Shown: in pieces, positions 29,641 through 40,690 of the stretch
Layout of the letters: each line of letters opens with the position of its first letter
How positions within the stretch are numbered: position 1 is the first letter of the stretch
Assembly: GCA_021399435.1 (NCBI GenBank)
Contig: JAJTUP010000164.1
Coordinates: forward strand, 1 to 60,323
From: Diaporthe sp. PMI_573
Lineage: Eukaryota; Ascomycota; Sordariomycetes; Diaporthales; Diaporthaceae
DNA: 60,323 nucleotides
Direction of reading: 5' to 3'
Translations under genes and position numbers: made by a program
Notes under the pieces: model-generated
Seen by the model: only the letters and a program-made list of their open reading frames with translations
What the model was told of the DNA's origin: nothing
Databases searched by the model: none

Positions 29641-30165
29641 GCTTTGCGTGCCTTATCCTGCAAAGGATTTCCTTGCGACTAAATGGCCGCTGCTGGCTAG
29701 CAAGACATATATCGACGGCAATGCTGGCATTCCTGTGTCCAACCGCGGGATTTATCCGTCTGCAGTCAACTTAGATTGCCATCTAGACTTGAAGACCGTT
29801 GCTCTTCACGCCCGCAACGCAGAGTACGGTAAGAGTGTTCCAAACCGACATACTCTAGATCATTACTGACTTTAAAAATGAGATCCCAAGCAATTCGCCG
29901 CCGTCATCATGCAGATTCGTAGGCCCAAGACGACTGCCTTGATTTTCGCCAGCGGAAAGATGGTTGTTACTAGTGCCAAGTCTGAAGATGATTCCAAGCT
30001 TGCTGGCCGCAAGTATGCCCGGATCATCCAGAAGCTCGGTAAGGCACTACATCCTTGTTCTCGGATATTGAGGAATAAAACTGGCAGTAACTAATACCCT
30101 TGCGACAGGCTTCAAGGCGAAATTTACAGACTTTAAGATCCAGAATATTGTCGGTTCTTGTACGT
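29641..30165 (+). pseudogene. Half of a TATA-binding protein (TBP) gene, introns retained
   Basis: Exon 1 (to 29828) carries NLDCHLDLKTVALHARNAEY, exon 2 (29883-30038) [20 protein letters not shown] and [20 protein letters not shown], exon 3 (from 30109) FKAKFTDFKIQNIVGSC. This is the first of the two direct repeats of the TBP saddle, the most conserved part of a general transcription factor for all three RNA polymerases. Introns gtaaga...ag and gtaagg...cag are still in place, so it is a genomic copy, not a retrocopy. The second repeat is missing and the region before NLDC is shortened and odd (FLATKWPLLASKTYIDGNAG), with no ATG in frame. A functional TBP must exist elsewhere in the genome. 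Confidence 0.85.
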
Positions 30166-30369
30166 CAAATCAAATGCGAGACCGAAATAGAATCGAGACG
30201 TCCAACCACGCTAGAGGGGTGGTTCCCATCAGTATTCTCTAATAAATGGCTTTAAGTCGGCAAATAACGCGTAACTTCTCGAAACTTTCTAGCGCATGTG
30301 ATTATTTTGTGACTTGAATCAATCAACCTCCAAAAGCATCTGTTGAAACCCACATCAACGTTACCCACC
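30166..30369. other. Spacer between TBP fragment and broken gene
   Basis: Short stretch without coding signal; the TBP-like similarity ends at about 30160. Confidence 0.3.
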
Positions 30370-31188
30370 ATGTCTCGGAAGAGAAAGCTTGATCTCGATG
30401 ACACTAAACACAGCAACCCAACAGATAGGAGGCCGGAAGTAGTTCGCCCAAGGTTCTGGAAACCTTACTCCCAGCCTGGGAAAGGAAAACGGCGGGATGA
30501 GTACACAAAACAGACTGTTTTAAAGCTCAAGGAAGCCTACGACGGCATGGTGCACCAAGAAGGCAAACTAAGCTTCGTCCAACAGCGTCACTCACTCGAA
30601 TACATCTTCTGGCCCCCTCTGCCAAGATGGTGCCTCGCACCATTCGACATTTCAGAAGACACAATCCGCTCAGCCGATAGAACAATAAACCCGATCCGCT
30701 ACGGACTCGGCCAAAGTTACGGAGACCAGATGTAGAAAAACGGCGTGCTCGGGGTCTTCCAGCCGTAGAGGCGGTTCAGACAGGTCCAATTTGACCATCT
30801 CCTCATCCCCGTCATTTTCCCGTGGCAGGACGACAGCACGGATGAGGAGGTCCCGATGTACGGACTTGTCTACGTGATAAAGGGATCTAGGACGGCCTAT
30901 TTACATGTGATGATAGAGTGGCAGCGGGAAATCTATAATACGACTAAATACAAGAAGCTGTGGGCGGAAGGTCTCGTGCAGCAGCTTACATCTGAGCAGG
31001 GCGTCGATAAGTGCCTATTCTTTGGAAATGCCTCGATTGACATCAAATATGTGCCCAATCGAGTGGGCCCCGAATGGAAGAATCTCGGGTGGAGAGATCG
31101 GGACATGGCGGAGCTGAGCAAGCTGAGCTTCTATTACATCGTGTACGCTGCAACACAATTGGCAGTACGTGGAGCACACGACACTTAG
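30370..31188 (+). pseudogene. Unrecognised gene with two TGG-to-TAG-like nonsense codons
   Basis: One frame runs from MSRKRKLDLDDTKHS to AATQLAVRGAHDT and is interrupted only by TAG at 30733-30735 and 30766-30768. Both sit where Trp would suit the local text (GDQM-stop-KNGVLGVFQP-stop-RRF). The frame afterwards, VQFDHLLIPVIFPWQDDST and HVMIEWQREIYNTTKYKKLW, is clearly protein-like. Length without stops is about 270 residues. I do not recognise the family. The stop pattern matches CpA-to-TpA changes on the opposite strand. Confidence 0.55.
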
Positions 31189-31289
31189 ATTCCACAGTTT
31201 GGGCTCCAAGAAGTCTTTGCTGGTCTGTCGTAGGCACTTTTGGGTGTGAGCACAGCCTTAGACAACGCGGATGAGGGGCGGAAGTCTGT

Positions 31290-32640
31290 TAGAGACGGTG
31301 TTAAGCCTCGAGTGGCCCGGGGTGCTTCTGATATGCTGTATGCTTATTGAAGATGGCTTGACGGTGAGCTTTCTTCTGTAGTGAAGCAGTATAAGGCTGC
31401 TTTGTTACGCGAGTCCCGGCCAAAGGCTGAGCGGGGCGAGGAGAAAAGAAAACCTCGTGGACGGCCCTCGCCAAGTAGAGAAGGTCCCCAAGCCCGTTGC
31501 CTAAATACAGCTTGACTTGCCGGTGCATTCGCTCTGTAGAGGAGGTTATACGTAAGCTGAAGTTGAGGGTTTTGCAAATCTGGTGCCCAGCCTATTTGGC
31601 GACAATCGTCTCGTTGTCGTCGATATAGTACGTCTTGAGGTAGTTGATGATGGCCTCCTGGTCCCCAAACTTCTCTTAAAGACGCTGCCAGGCTGTCTCG
31701 TAGACCTCACGATGTATAGAGTACTCTATAAAGCAAAGGAGGTCAAATAGAGCTTGTCGGGTATAGGGGATGTCCTTTAGCTTTGGTATACGTGAGGGCA
31801 TTGTTGCCTGGTTTCTTGCCGGCCTGTTGAGCCGAGCCTCGTCGGCATCCTCCTTGCGGATATCGTCAGTACCCTCCTCGGATGTACCGCCAGCCTTGTC
31901 CTTGTCCTCCTCTTCCTCTTGCGCAGCTCGCCGCCGCCACTTCTTCTTGATATAAAGCACAACGTTCATATTCATGTAGAAGACACAGAGTTAGTGCCGT
32001 GATTGAGGGAATTTGTGTTTAAGGGCGTTAATCAGGGCGTTATTGTAGTCAGTGATGAAGAGGGTCGAATCGTCGGCTTCACACTCCTTTAGAAGGAGGT
32101 AAACTTGCTCGAGAAGCCACCAAAAGCCGCTTTCCTTCTCATTGTCTACTAGACCTTGAAATAGCGGGAGGATCTTCTTCGTATGGGTCAATGTTATCCC
32201 CTAAAAGTACGGCATCTTCTTTTTGTTAGTCGAGTAAGTATAATCGAGAGAAATACTGTAGGCAAATCAACGTTTACAAAGCCAAGCCATCTACAAGGGT
32301 TCACACCAGAAGATACCTGTAATGTTGCCGGCCCTGTCTTGCGTGAAGCGATACTAGCAACCCTCCTTCTTAAACCAATCTAATACTGCTTGGGTTGACG
32401 TGTATATATCCTGCTGATCCTTACGGAAGGTCTGCAGCCAGTTCTTAAGGGTATTCGGCCCAAGCTGAACGTCCTTAAATTGCCCCCGAAGAAGCCGGGC
32501 AAGGACGCTTGGTGTCGCGATCTTTGGGTCCCTTGCTGCCTGGGCGAGGAATTCGTGATATTCTGGCGATACCGTATTAATTCACCAAATTCGTCCAACC
32601 CCCTGTCAGTGGCAGAAGCCAATTGAACTCTGTATTCAAA
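31290..32640 (-). pseudogene. MULE (Mutator-like) transposase relic
   Basis: Minus-strand pieces in order: VLARLLRGQ and TLKNWLQTFRKDQQDIYTST (32400-32540), DYTYSTNKKKMPY (about 32220), FWWLLEQVYLLLKE and LFITDYNNALINALKHKFPQ (31991-32150), a Glu/Arg-rich segment with KKKWRRRAAQEEEE (about 31930), and NFSLRITSSTERMHRQVKLY (about 31540). These correspond to the central MULE transposase motifs: DxTYxTN, the W-LEQ/ITD-ALxNAL-FP block, and the TSRVE-like block near the C-terminus. Stops and frameshifts separate them. Terminal repeats were not found. It lies immediately beside the half-TBP and the broken unknown gene. Confidence 0.75.
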
Positions 32641-32854
32641 GGAAAAGTGGAGAGATCTGGTGGTTTAATGTGGCTCAACGAAAACCCTAAACCATCCTTA
32701 GACTGTCACTAAGCTGTGTTAAGGAAGGGCGATGACAGGGGTTTGGCCGAATTTGGTGAGTTAATACGGTAGCTTTACCCAGCCACGCTAGACTTCAGAG
32801 ACCTCCTGAGGGCCGTAATGAGTATGTTTGTACTCCTAGATCACGAGCTTCCAC

Positions 32855-33676
32855 TTGTCTGAAGTCTTCTTTGTCGCATGGGCGACCGCTGACCATGTAT
32901 TAACCACTAACGTGATTACAAAGAGAAACATGTTGGCAATCAAGTTCCACCATATACGAATTCTCATCCATCGACCTTACCTATTCTATCCGCACCTGAA
33001 CCGCCAACAGGATCAGACCATACTACCCGAACAACACGCCCAGATCTGGGACTACGGTAACACATGCGTAATGGAAGCCCAGGCCATCGCGCGCCTGATG
33101 CACAATGTCACCGATACTACCGAAATTGTGTTGAACTCCCCCTGGTGGCAAATGGTATCATGTCTTGTGGCGGCCGCTTCTGTTTTGGTCCTGGCAGAGA
33201 ATTTTGCAAAACACGAGCCTTCGAGGGACGAAGACATCCCAGTCAAAACCGTGCCGGGACTCAGTGAAGACGTCGACATATGTGTACAAGTTCTGCACGC
33301 GTTGAGCAGCAGCTCCAACGGTGCCAAGCTCGCGTGTTCCATGATCAGGAACCTTCGAGCTCGGACTACGCATATCCCGGTCGAGAGTGCAGTTGGTCCC
33401 TCTCCTGGACTTTTACAACATACTGAACCAGGCTTAAGCCTGAGCGCAAATAACAGGCAGCAGAGAAACCGGGAGACGCACGATGTCTATAACGATCCCG
33501 TCGATCCACAATCTAGAGCCGCAACGAGCCAGACCGAGGAGATGGAAGCGGACATAATGTCCGATGACCGTTTTTCGTGGCCCGTAATGATCCCCGACTG
33601 GATGAATTGGCCGACTGAGTTTCTGGAAAGTTTCCAAGGACCCGAGGACCCCACACAGACTTTTCACCACTTGTGA
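32855..33676 (+). pseudogene. C-terminal fragment of a fungal C6 (Zn2Cys6) transcription factor
   Basis: A 273-codon frame contains MLAIKFHHIRILIHRPYLFY, then SPWWQMVSCLVAAASVLVLA and VDICVQVLHALSSSSNGAKL followed by an Asp/Glu/Thr-rich tail ending DPTQTFHHL. The LIHRPYLxY motif and the following helices are the end of the fungal-specific transcription factor (middle homology) domain. No zinc cluster is seen upstream, where the MULE relic lies, so the gene is 5'-truncated. Target genes unknown. Confidence 0.7.
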
Positions 33677-34144
33677 CTTTCAGGCTGGACAACAGGAATC
33701 CAAGGCCGGATGGACTGTCATGTCGACTCATTATACAATGCAGTTCGCTCTTCGGCCTTCATGATTAGGGAAGGCATGAGATTAAAGTCTATGTAGTACC
33801 ACACCGACTTTGATCAGATTAAGTGGGAGCAACATGGGCGTTTCATGATTTGTGAGCTTTGCTCGGATATCCGCTCCGCGGCCACGGTATCTACACATAC
33901 CTACCGAGGTACAATCCACCCTTCTATACCTCCTTAGGTAGGCTGCCTATAAGATAGGCTCCTAATGGGATAACCTCTCACAGGATGACCTCCTGTAGGA
34001 TGGCCCTCCTGTGGGAGAAGGGAGACAAGCCACAGGGGCTTCGCATAATTTTTGAAACTGTGGAGGCCTGTCGGTAATAGTGTTTGTGGTGACCTATGTT
34101 GTTATAGTCCTCTTTACTTTTTACGGCCCGCGATTCAAATCGAA
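33677..34144. other. 3' spacer between truncated TF and FEX
   Basis: Convergent 3' ends of the two genes. It contains short tandem-like words (taggataacc/tgtaggatg, about 33950-34010) but no gene. Confidence 0.35.
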
Positions 34145-35706
34145 TTACGAAGATGCACACACAGGCTGGCTCAGCCCCACTGTCCATTTCAAAGGCCCCA
34201 TTACAACCACAACGATCATCAGGCTGGTCGCGAGGCTTGTGATACCATACTGATAAGAGTGTGTCCTGCGGAGGGTGCTCAGCTCCAGGACCCAAGTACT
34301 CACGGTTGTAAGGCAGCCGCACAAGCCATCCTCGATGGCCTGCAAGACCTGGCATGAGATTAGGTCGCCACTACTGTTGGCTGTAGTAATCCCATGATCC
34401 GGAAGCCGCTGGAGATCCCACACCACGGCGAGCACCAGCGTGCCGAACATGTTGACGCAAAACGTGCCCAATGGGAACCCCACGATGCGAGAGTTCAACC
34501 ACATACTCGCTTTAAATCGGAGCAAGGTGCCTAGTGGCGCAAATGCCAGCGACAAGAGCATCTGTCCCCACCATATTGCCTCTTCTCGTAGGGTAGTTGC
34601 AAGCATGATGGCCATGACTATTGAGGTAGCCCACAGCACAATCGCGAGCACCACCGAGGCTCGATCCATGCCGCGTAGTACATGTCTCGGAAGCTTCTTT
34701 TCGTAACGGTTCAGGAAAATGGCCATGTGAGCCCCGGTCTTGAGCCCGCCGATGGCCAGGCTCAGGGTGATGATTATGACGGCGGCGACACTCAAGAAGT
34801 CCTGGCCCGGGGAAGGCGTCGATCTCGTGTCTCCCGGCATGCCAGAGAGCGCCTCGAAGCAGTCACATATGAAGGCGGAATATGTCGTAAAGGAGCCGCA
34901 GAATCCGGTCGCCAGACCAATATGGAGGGGTACTGGCAACGAAGGGTCAGTCCTATCAGTCGTAAGCATCCCTTTTTCTCGCCTCCCAGATGCGTCCACC
35001 TCTCCAAGTTGGACGAAGAGCTTTCACCCGAGTCGTTCTCGGTTGTCGGTGTCCTCCTGATCAGACTTAGCGCGGCTCTGGGATGGTGGAATAGCTCTGC
35101 TCCCTCTGAAAGAAAGCCGAGGACGAGCGATCCGGCAAAGTTGGGCCAGAGACTGGGAAGATGTACACGTTCGGAGGGGTGTGCTGTTAACAAACTGAGC
35201 CCCACACGCGCCAGCGTGCCCAGGATGGAGAAGACGACCAGATGGGCCCAGATGAAGACATCCGTCGCGAATGGTCCGACCTTGCTGGTCGTGTTTTGAG
35301 AATCCAGCACCTCTTGTGCCCTCTGTCCGCTGCTTATCGGTCGCACATCCAGACCTCGGCCAAGTTCCTCCTCTAGGTTGTGGTGTGAGACGCGATGCGC
35401 CTCATTGGCGTTCCCGACTACCGCGCCAGGTGCTGTCTCGGCTAAATTGCTGACTTGAGGTGGGTCTGTGTATTCATCCTCGCGTCCTTTATTTTCGTTG
35501 GCTTTGAAAATGCCAGTTGACGACTCTGCAGGCGTGTTCTCACCGTCGGAGGAGAACTGGAACGATGACCTTGACATTCTCTGAGGCCAGAGTGCATCCT
35601 CGGGGGATCTGTGGTAGGCGATGGGTGTCTCTTCCTCGCCCTGAACCGGTCCAAGTGCAGCGATCTCACTCAATGGGAGTCTTGGTTCTGTCCTTCGGGA
35701 TCGCAT
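34145..35706 (-). CDS. Fluoride export protein, double CrcB-domain type
   Basis: Exons 35028-35706 and 34145-34932 (intron gtgaaa to cag, branch-like actgac) give 488 residues starting MRSRRTEPRLPLSEIAALGP. An Asp/Glu/Ser-rich N-terminal region of about 150 residues precedes two fused CrcB repeats. Repeat one: HLVVFSILGTLARVGLSLLT, SLWPNFAGSLVLGFL, GFCGSFTTYSAF. Repeat two: GTLLRFKASMWL, FPLGTFCVNMFGTLVLAVVW, GLCGCLTTVSTWVLEL. The conserved Asn in each N-x-x-G helix and the GxCGxxTT motifs that line the fluoride pore are present. Eukaryotic FEX proteins sit in the plasma membrane and expel fluoride. An upstream ATG at 35760 is in frame, but the sequence between could be a 5'-UTR intron (gtatct to ccag). 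Gene looks intact. Confidence 0.92.
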
Positions 35707-35760
35707 GACGGTGTGGGAATATGGTTGCTGGTTATAAGTCACGAAGATGCCGGGAGCCAA

Positions 35761-36116
35761 TGACAGATACCTGCAGAGTATGACGCTGTTATCATGCCCG
35801 ACTGTGATTTATGAGGGAAGAATTTCATGCTTTCAGAAAATTTGTGGCAATTGGAATAGCCTGTCATTCGTCGAGATAATTGAATCACTGTTTCTCTCGT
35901 GATACGTCCTTCCACGCCTGTCCCGGTCGTACCGCCACACCCGTGATTTCCGCCATCTCCTGATTTCCGCCGGCTCCCTGGTATCGCCATTTAATTCCAA
36001 GTGCCGCTTGATCTAGTCACAAACGGATCTGTCGGTCTTTGCGGCATATCGTCGACAAAATTGCGGTAAATATTTGCTAATAGAGCCCTTGATATGTGGC
36101 ACATGATGTGTCAAGC
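35761..36116. other. FEX upstream region
   Basis: Promoter side of FEX up to the left end of hAT-E. No TATA or known site can be supported. Confidence 0.3.
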
Positions 36117-36900
36117 ACGGCGGACCAGACCAGACCAGTTGCTTACGTAATAACCGGTCCGACCAGACCGGTCCGACCAGCAAGACCGCCAAGAAACGTA
36201 AACAGCTTAGCGCATTGGCCCTATGGTGTGTCCCCAGGCGAAATAAAATACAAGACCGCCAAGAATGAGGGCTGAAGTGGTGGAAGAGAGGAAATGTATT
36301 TTACTAATAGCTATCAACCCATTCGTTGTCGTTCTCGCTATCCTCACTATCACTGTTATCCTCAACCTGGGGCTTTCCATACCAGGCCCGGAGACACTCA
36401 CAAGCCTCTATGATATCTGCCTTCAGCCTACCACGGCGATCAACTATAGTAAGCTTTGCGCTACTAAAAAGCCGTTCGCACTCATCTGACATAGGTGAGA
36501 TCGCAAACAGATCCAGAGCGAAGCGAGCGAGGTCTCTTTGGGAGTCATAACGGGATAGCCAGTACGCAATGGCCTCGTCGCAACCTGCCTCTTCGTCATG
36601 GAGCCGGTCGGTAGAAATATATTGCTCATACAAGTCAGTTGTAGAGACCGGGGCGTCTATTCAAATGCGCTTGTATTCCCTCTGGCGATCAAACGCTGCG
36701 TCAGGATCTCTCTCCTTCCGGATTAGCGGTAGTAGCATCTCAACAGGGTACCTTCCCTTATACTCTGTCTCCCAGAGCTGCTTCACCGCCGATTGTGCGT
36801 TACCAAACCACTTCTGTTTTTCTTTGTCGCCTTGGAGAACCCATTCTTGCCTAAACCACGCCCACTTTCGATATGGATCAAGTACTTGAGCTGCATAGTA

Positions 36901-38752
36901 ACGTCCCCGGCCCGGCTTCCGCCCCCCCCCTGATTCCGCCCCCCCCCACATCCGCGTTCACGCGTGTACGCGTCTGCCCCCACCCTATATAAACTCAACC
37001 ATATCTTTCCGAGAGAATTTTTTCTGGTCACCAAACTTCTTCCAAGCATCAACCTAGTCATCATGAAGCCCTATGGGGAAGCCGAGATCCATGACGCCCT
37101 TGTTGCGTGCAGGGATGGAATGCCCGTCAAGCAGGCTTGCAGGACCTGGCATATCCCCCGTTCCACACTTCGCGATCGCCTCGCCGGCGCGCAAAGTCAG
37201 CGCGTTTCTCACGAACCTCAGAGGCCTCTTTCTGATGATCAGGAGGATCGATTGGCCCTATTCCTTATCAACCAAAGCAGCTTGGGCCATGCGTTAACTC
37301 GCTGGGAAACGAGGGCTCTGGCAGCCCGAATGGCCTCGTCGGGGAAGGAGGTCGCTCCTCTCGGAAGGAAGTGGCTGAGGGCCTTCCTCCTTCGTCACCC
37401 TATCCTCCAAAGCCGTAAGTACCAGCGCGTTGAGGCTAAACGGCTAAGGGCAGCTACCAAAAAGAACGTTGGGTCGTGGTTTGACTTCATGCAGTTGCCT
37501 ATCGTGAAGGCAATTAAGCCGGCCAACCGATGGAATGCCGACGAGGGCGGGCTGATGGAGGGCAAGTCCGAGAAGGCGCTCACGATCGGCTATTCGGAAG
37601 GAAGCCAGCTTCTTCAGAAGGACTTTAATTCGAGAGCGTGGACCTCCTTCCTTGAGTGTATCTCCGCCACGGGCAAGTTCCTCGTCCCACTCGTTATTTT
37701 TAAGGGACTCAGCATTCAGCAGCAGTGGTTTCCTATCGCCCTTGAAGATCACGAGGGCTGGCAGTTCACGGCGACGAAGAAGGGGTGGATGGAGGAACCT
37801 ATTGCTATCCACTGGCTTCGGAAGGTCTTCCTTCCTCAAACAGTACCAGAGGACCCATTAGAATGGCGCCTTCTCGTAATCGATGGGCACCATACACATA
37901 CAACGGTCGAGTTTATGTGGGAATGCTTCTCGAATAAGGTGTATATCGTTTTTTTTGCCCGCCCATACTTCGCATATGCTGCAACCGCTCGATGTGGCGA
38001 TCTTCGGCCCTCTAAAGCTCGCATTTAAGAAGCATCTCGATCACCAGGGAGGGCACGATTCGTCAACAGTCGTGGCAAAGAAACGGTTTCTTTATTGCTA
38101 TCACAAGGCTCGAATTAACACTTTAACGGAAGCAAATATACGTTCTGGCTGGCGGGCGACTGGTCTCTGGCCAGTGTCTAAGCATAGGGCACTCGGAAGC
38201 CACTTTATCGCCGATAATCGCGAGAAGGAAGCGAGATCGTTGGAATCTGGCGGTACCAATAGCTCCAGCAGCCATTTCTGCACTGATAAGTGTTTTTGTC
38301 GGCCTCGAGGGACCATTTTTGCGACCCCTAAGCGATCTCAAGACCTAAGGGGTATGGTGGCTCGGTATGCCCGTCAGAAGAATCTCAGCCCCACATCACG
38401 ACTCCTCTTCAGGAAAATCCTCAAAAGTTGGGACCAGATAGACGTCGATCTGACGATGTCCTCACAAAAAGCCCGAGAGTTGGAAGCCCAGATTGAAGCC
38501 AGTAGGGTAGTCCGAAGGAAGAAGGTTCAACTTGACCCGAATGAACTTTTCGCCGATATCGAGGCCATTCGGAGGACTCAGATTGAAGCGGGGGTGGTAT
38601 CAGAAGAAAGCGACGCTTCAGAAGAGTCGGAAACACCATCGGAAGCGAGGTCAACTATCGTGGTGGCGGCGTCGTCGGCGACGAGGCGAAGGGGGCGGTC
38701 GTGAGGGAAGGGGGCGGAATCAGGGGGGGGGCGGAAGCCGGGCCGGGGACGT
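36901..38752 (+). mobile_element. pogo-2, nearly intact Fot1/pogo element in hAT-E
   Basis: The ends are inverted repeats of about 45 bases starting acgtccccggcccggcttcc and including an (8-10)-C run and tgattccgcc. TA dinucleotides flank both sides (36899-36900, 38753-38754), the hallmark of Tc1/mariner-pogo insertion. Setting aside the element and one TA makes the hAT-E transposase frame continuous, which shows the insertion was precise. Length 1852 bp. Confidence 0.96.
37063..38704 (+). pseudogene. pogo-2 transposase with one frameshift in a T8 run
   Basis: Start MKPYGEAEIHDALVACRDGM. N-terminal HTH (VKQACRTWHIPRSTLRDRLA), then a CENP-B-like HTH (GRKWLRAFLLRHPILQSRKY), then the DDE_1 core: NADEGG (first Asp), LVIDGHHTH (second Asp) and QPLDVAIFGPLK (third Asp). 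The first frame runs to 38028, but at the homopolymer of eight T (37949-37956) the family text shifts to the second frame, which then stays open to 38704 and ends in a Lys-rich coiled-coil tail (KARELEAQIEASRVVRRKKV). One base is the only difference from an open gene, so a sequencing or polymerase slip is possible. Confidence 0.88.
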
Positions 38753-40690
38753 TACGCTGGTGGAAGATCAGTATCTTCGGGAAATCGATTCTGCCAATTC
38801 AGCTGCTAGTTGTTATAATACTCCTCGCATTTAGACCACGCAGCATCTGCGCAACTTTGGAGGTACTTCCATGTAAAGTTATTGTCGTCTTCGGTGTGGA
38901 TGTTATAGTAGTGGTCCTTTGTCTCGTTTATTTCTCAAAGGAGGCAGTCCAAAGTCGAAAACCAGTCAGCAAGGGACATCTTTTTTCCCTCAGAAAGTAA
39001 AGTTGCGGCGTAGAAGTCTTTTAGAGCAAGCTCAATCTTTTCAAGCTCAAACCAGTGCTGTCCATCGAGCTTGAAGTTCGCAATCCCATGAGAGCCTTTC
39101 CCAGGTACATGGCGAGCGGAGAAGATCTCTAAACGTTCCCAAACATTCAGTGCCCGTATAATCAAATGAAACCATGAATTCCAGCGTGTCGAGTTGTTCT
39201 AGATAAGCTCGAGCCCATCGAATTCAGAGAGATCTCCGCCGATAATAATTGCAGCAAACTCCTCACGGCGTTGTGGGGTAAGCCTAATATATCGTACCAG
39301 GTTGTGAAGCCGACCTAAACATCCAAATTTTTTCCAGAGCTCTTCCACCTTCGCATAGTCTCCGCGTTGGTAATGCTTTTCAAGCTTTGCCAGATATTTC
39401 TCACAGTTCCGACCCATAAGAAACGCCTGACAGCAGAGGTTGACAATATGGCCCAAGCAGCAAAGTCGGCAATGGCGACGTTGTTTCAAGTCCATCCATG
39501 GGCAGAGCTCCTTGAGTATGAATTCAACAGCAGTATCATTTGATGAGGCATTATCCAGCATAAAATATCCAACCTGATCTCCGCCAATATCATATTCTTT
39601 TAGCAATCCAAGGACCACTGATCCAAGATTCTCGCCCGTGTGTTTGCCGTACACACGTCGTATACCCAAGACGGTAGTTTGTCGCTTGCCAGCAATGTCT
39701 ATCCACATGGCGACGACACCTAGAATCGCGTAAGGGTTTGGCGAAGTCCAGAGATCAAAGGAGATGGAGATTCTACTCCGCGAGCGCTGGAGGTCCTCTC
39801 TGAGCCGTTACTTCTTCGACCAAAAGGTGTCCATAACCCAACTTCGAATAGTTTTCGCTGCTTTTGGAAGGTAATTGAGAAGTGCCGGATTCAAAAAGAA
39901 GAGTAGTTCTCGGAAATACTGATTTTCTAATTGAAAGAAAGCAATATGGCAGTACACAATCCAACGAATTAGAAGCTCTTTGAACTTCTCAATTGAGTCT
40001 TTCCAGAAGAAGGTATTAGTAGCAGCCGCGCTCTTCTGCTGCTCCAGTACAGACTTCCGTACAGAACCATTCCTCTTGATGCCACTCTGGGGATCAATCT
40101 GGTGCTTCTGTTCTAGGTGATTTCTGACCCTAGAAGTGCCATTGATCACAAACAATTCTTGTTTGTTCTTTCCAACAGTGCACTCGTGGCAGTAATACAC
40201 CTCTTTCTGATCGCTACCTCTAATGTATTGGAGGCCATACTTCCAGATGTGTGATGAACCTGGACGAAATCCCTTCTTTGCAATTGTCGCGCGTTTCACG
40301 TAGGTGATACGGTCCTGTACGAACTCATCCGGAGGTTCGTGATATCGAAGAACAGGGGCAGGTGGCAGAGTAGGGGTGGGTGACGGCGTAGGGACAGGAG
40401 ATGGTGTAAGAGACGTTGAAGACTCCATAATAATAGCATACAAGCAGGTTGTTTTGGACTTGCTTGTTTTACGTGAGTGGAAAACACTTATCCTTAACCT
40501 TATCCTTATCCGTGAATGTTCTAACTGCATTAGGCTAATATTCAGCCACCCAGATCTATTTATAGCAGTTAATGGTCGGACCGGTCGGACCGGTCGGACC
40601 ATGGTCTCGAGAAATCGCCAGACCAGACCAAGTCTTGGCGGTCTAGACCAGACCGAGACCAAGACAGACCAGACCATTCCGATCACTGCA

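Larger units (their letters stand above)
36304..40429 (-). pseudogene. Decayed hAT transposase of hAT-E
   Basis: Starts at about 40429 with MESSTSLTPSPVPTPSPTPT. BED-type finger: YYCHECTVG with RNHLEQKHQ (about 40090-40200). RNase H-like core: ISISFDLWTS (about 39765), GYFMLDNASSNDTAVEF (about 39540), LGHIVNLCCQAF (about 39440). C-terminal dimerisation domain: LARFALDLFAISPMSDECER (about 36480). In-frame stops occur, for example in LELI-stop-NNSTRWNSW (about 39195) and LL-stop-EIN (about 38940). The catalytic Asp residues are still present. pogo-2 splits the frame at the codons for DLPPA / YYAAQVLDPYRKW. Total about 900 codons without pogo-2. Confidence 0.85.
36117..40690 (-). mobile_element. 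hAT-E, old hAT element carrying pogo-2
   Basis: Both ends are packed with the words ggtccgaccagaccggtccg (left, about 36150-36180) and ggtcggaccggtcggaccgg (right, about 40572-40592) plus gaccgccaag / cttggcggtc in inverse orientation (36183 and 40636). These are typical subterminal repeats; the exact terminal bases and target duplication are not resolved, so the limits are approximate. The minus-strand transposase inside is interrupted by stops and by the pogo-2 element (36901-38752). Confidence 0.75.
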
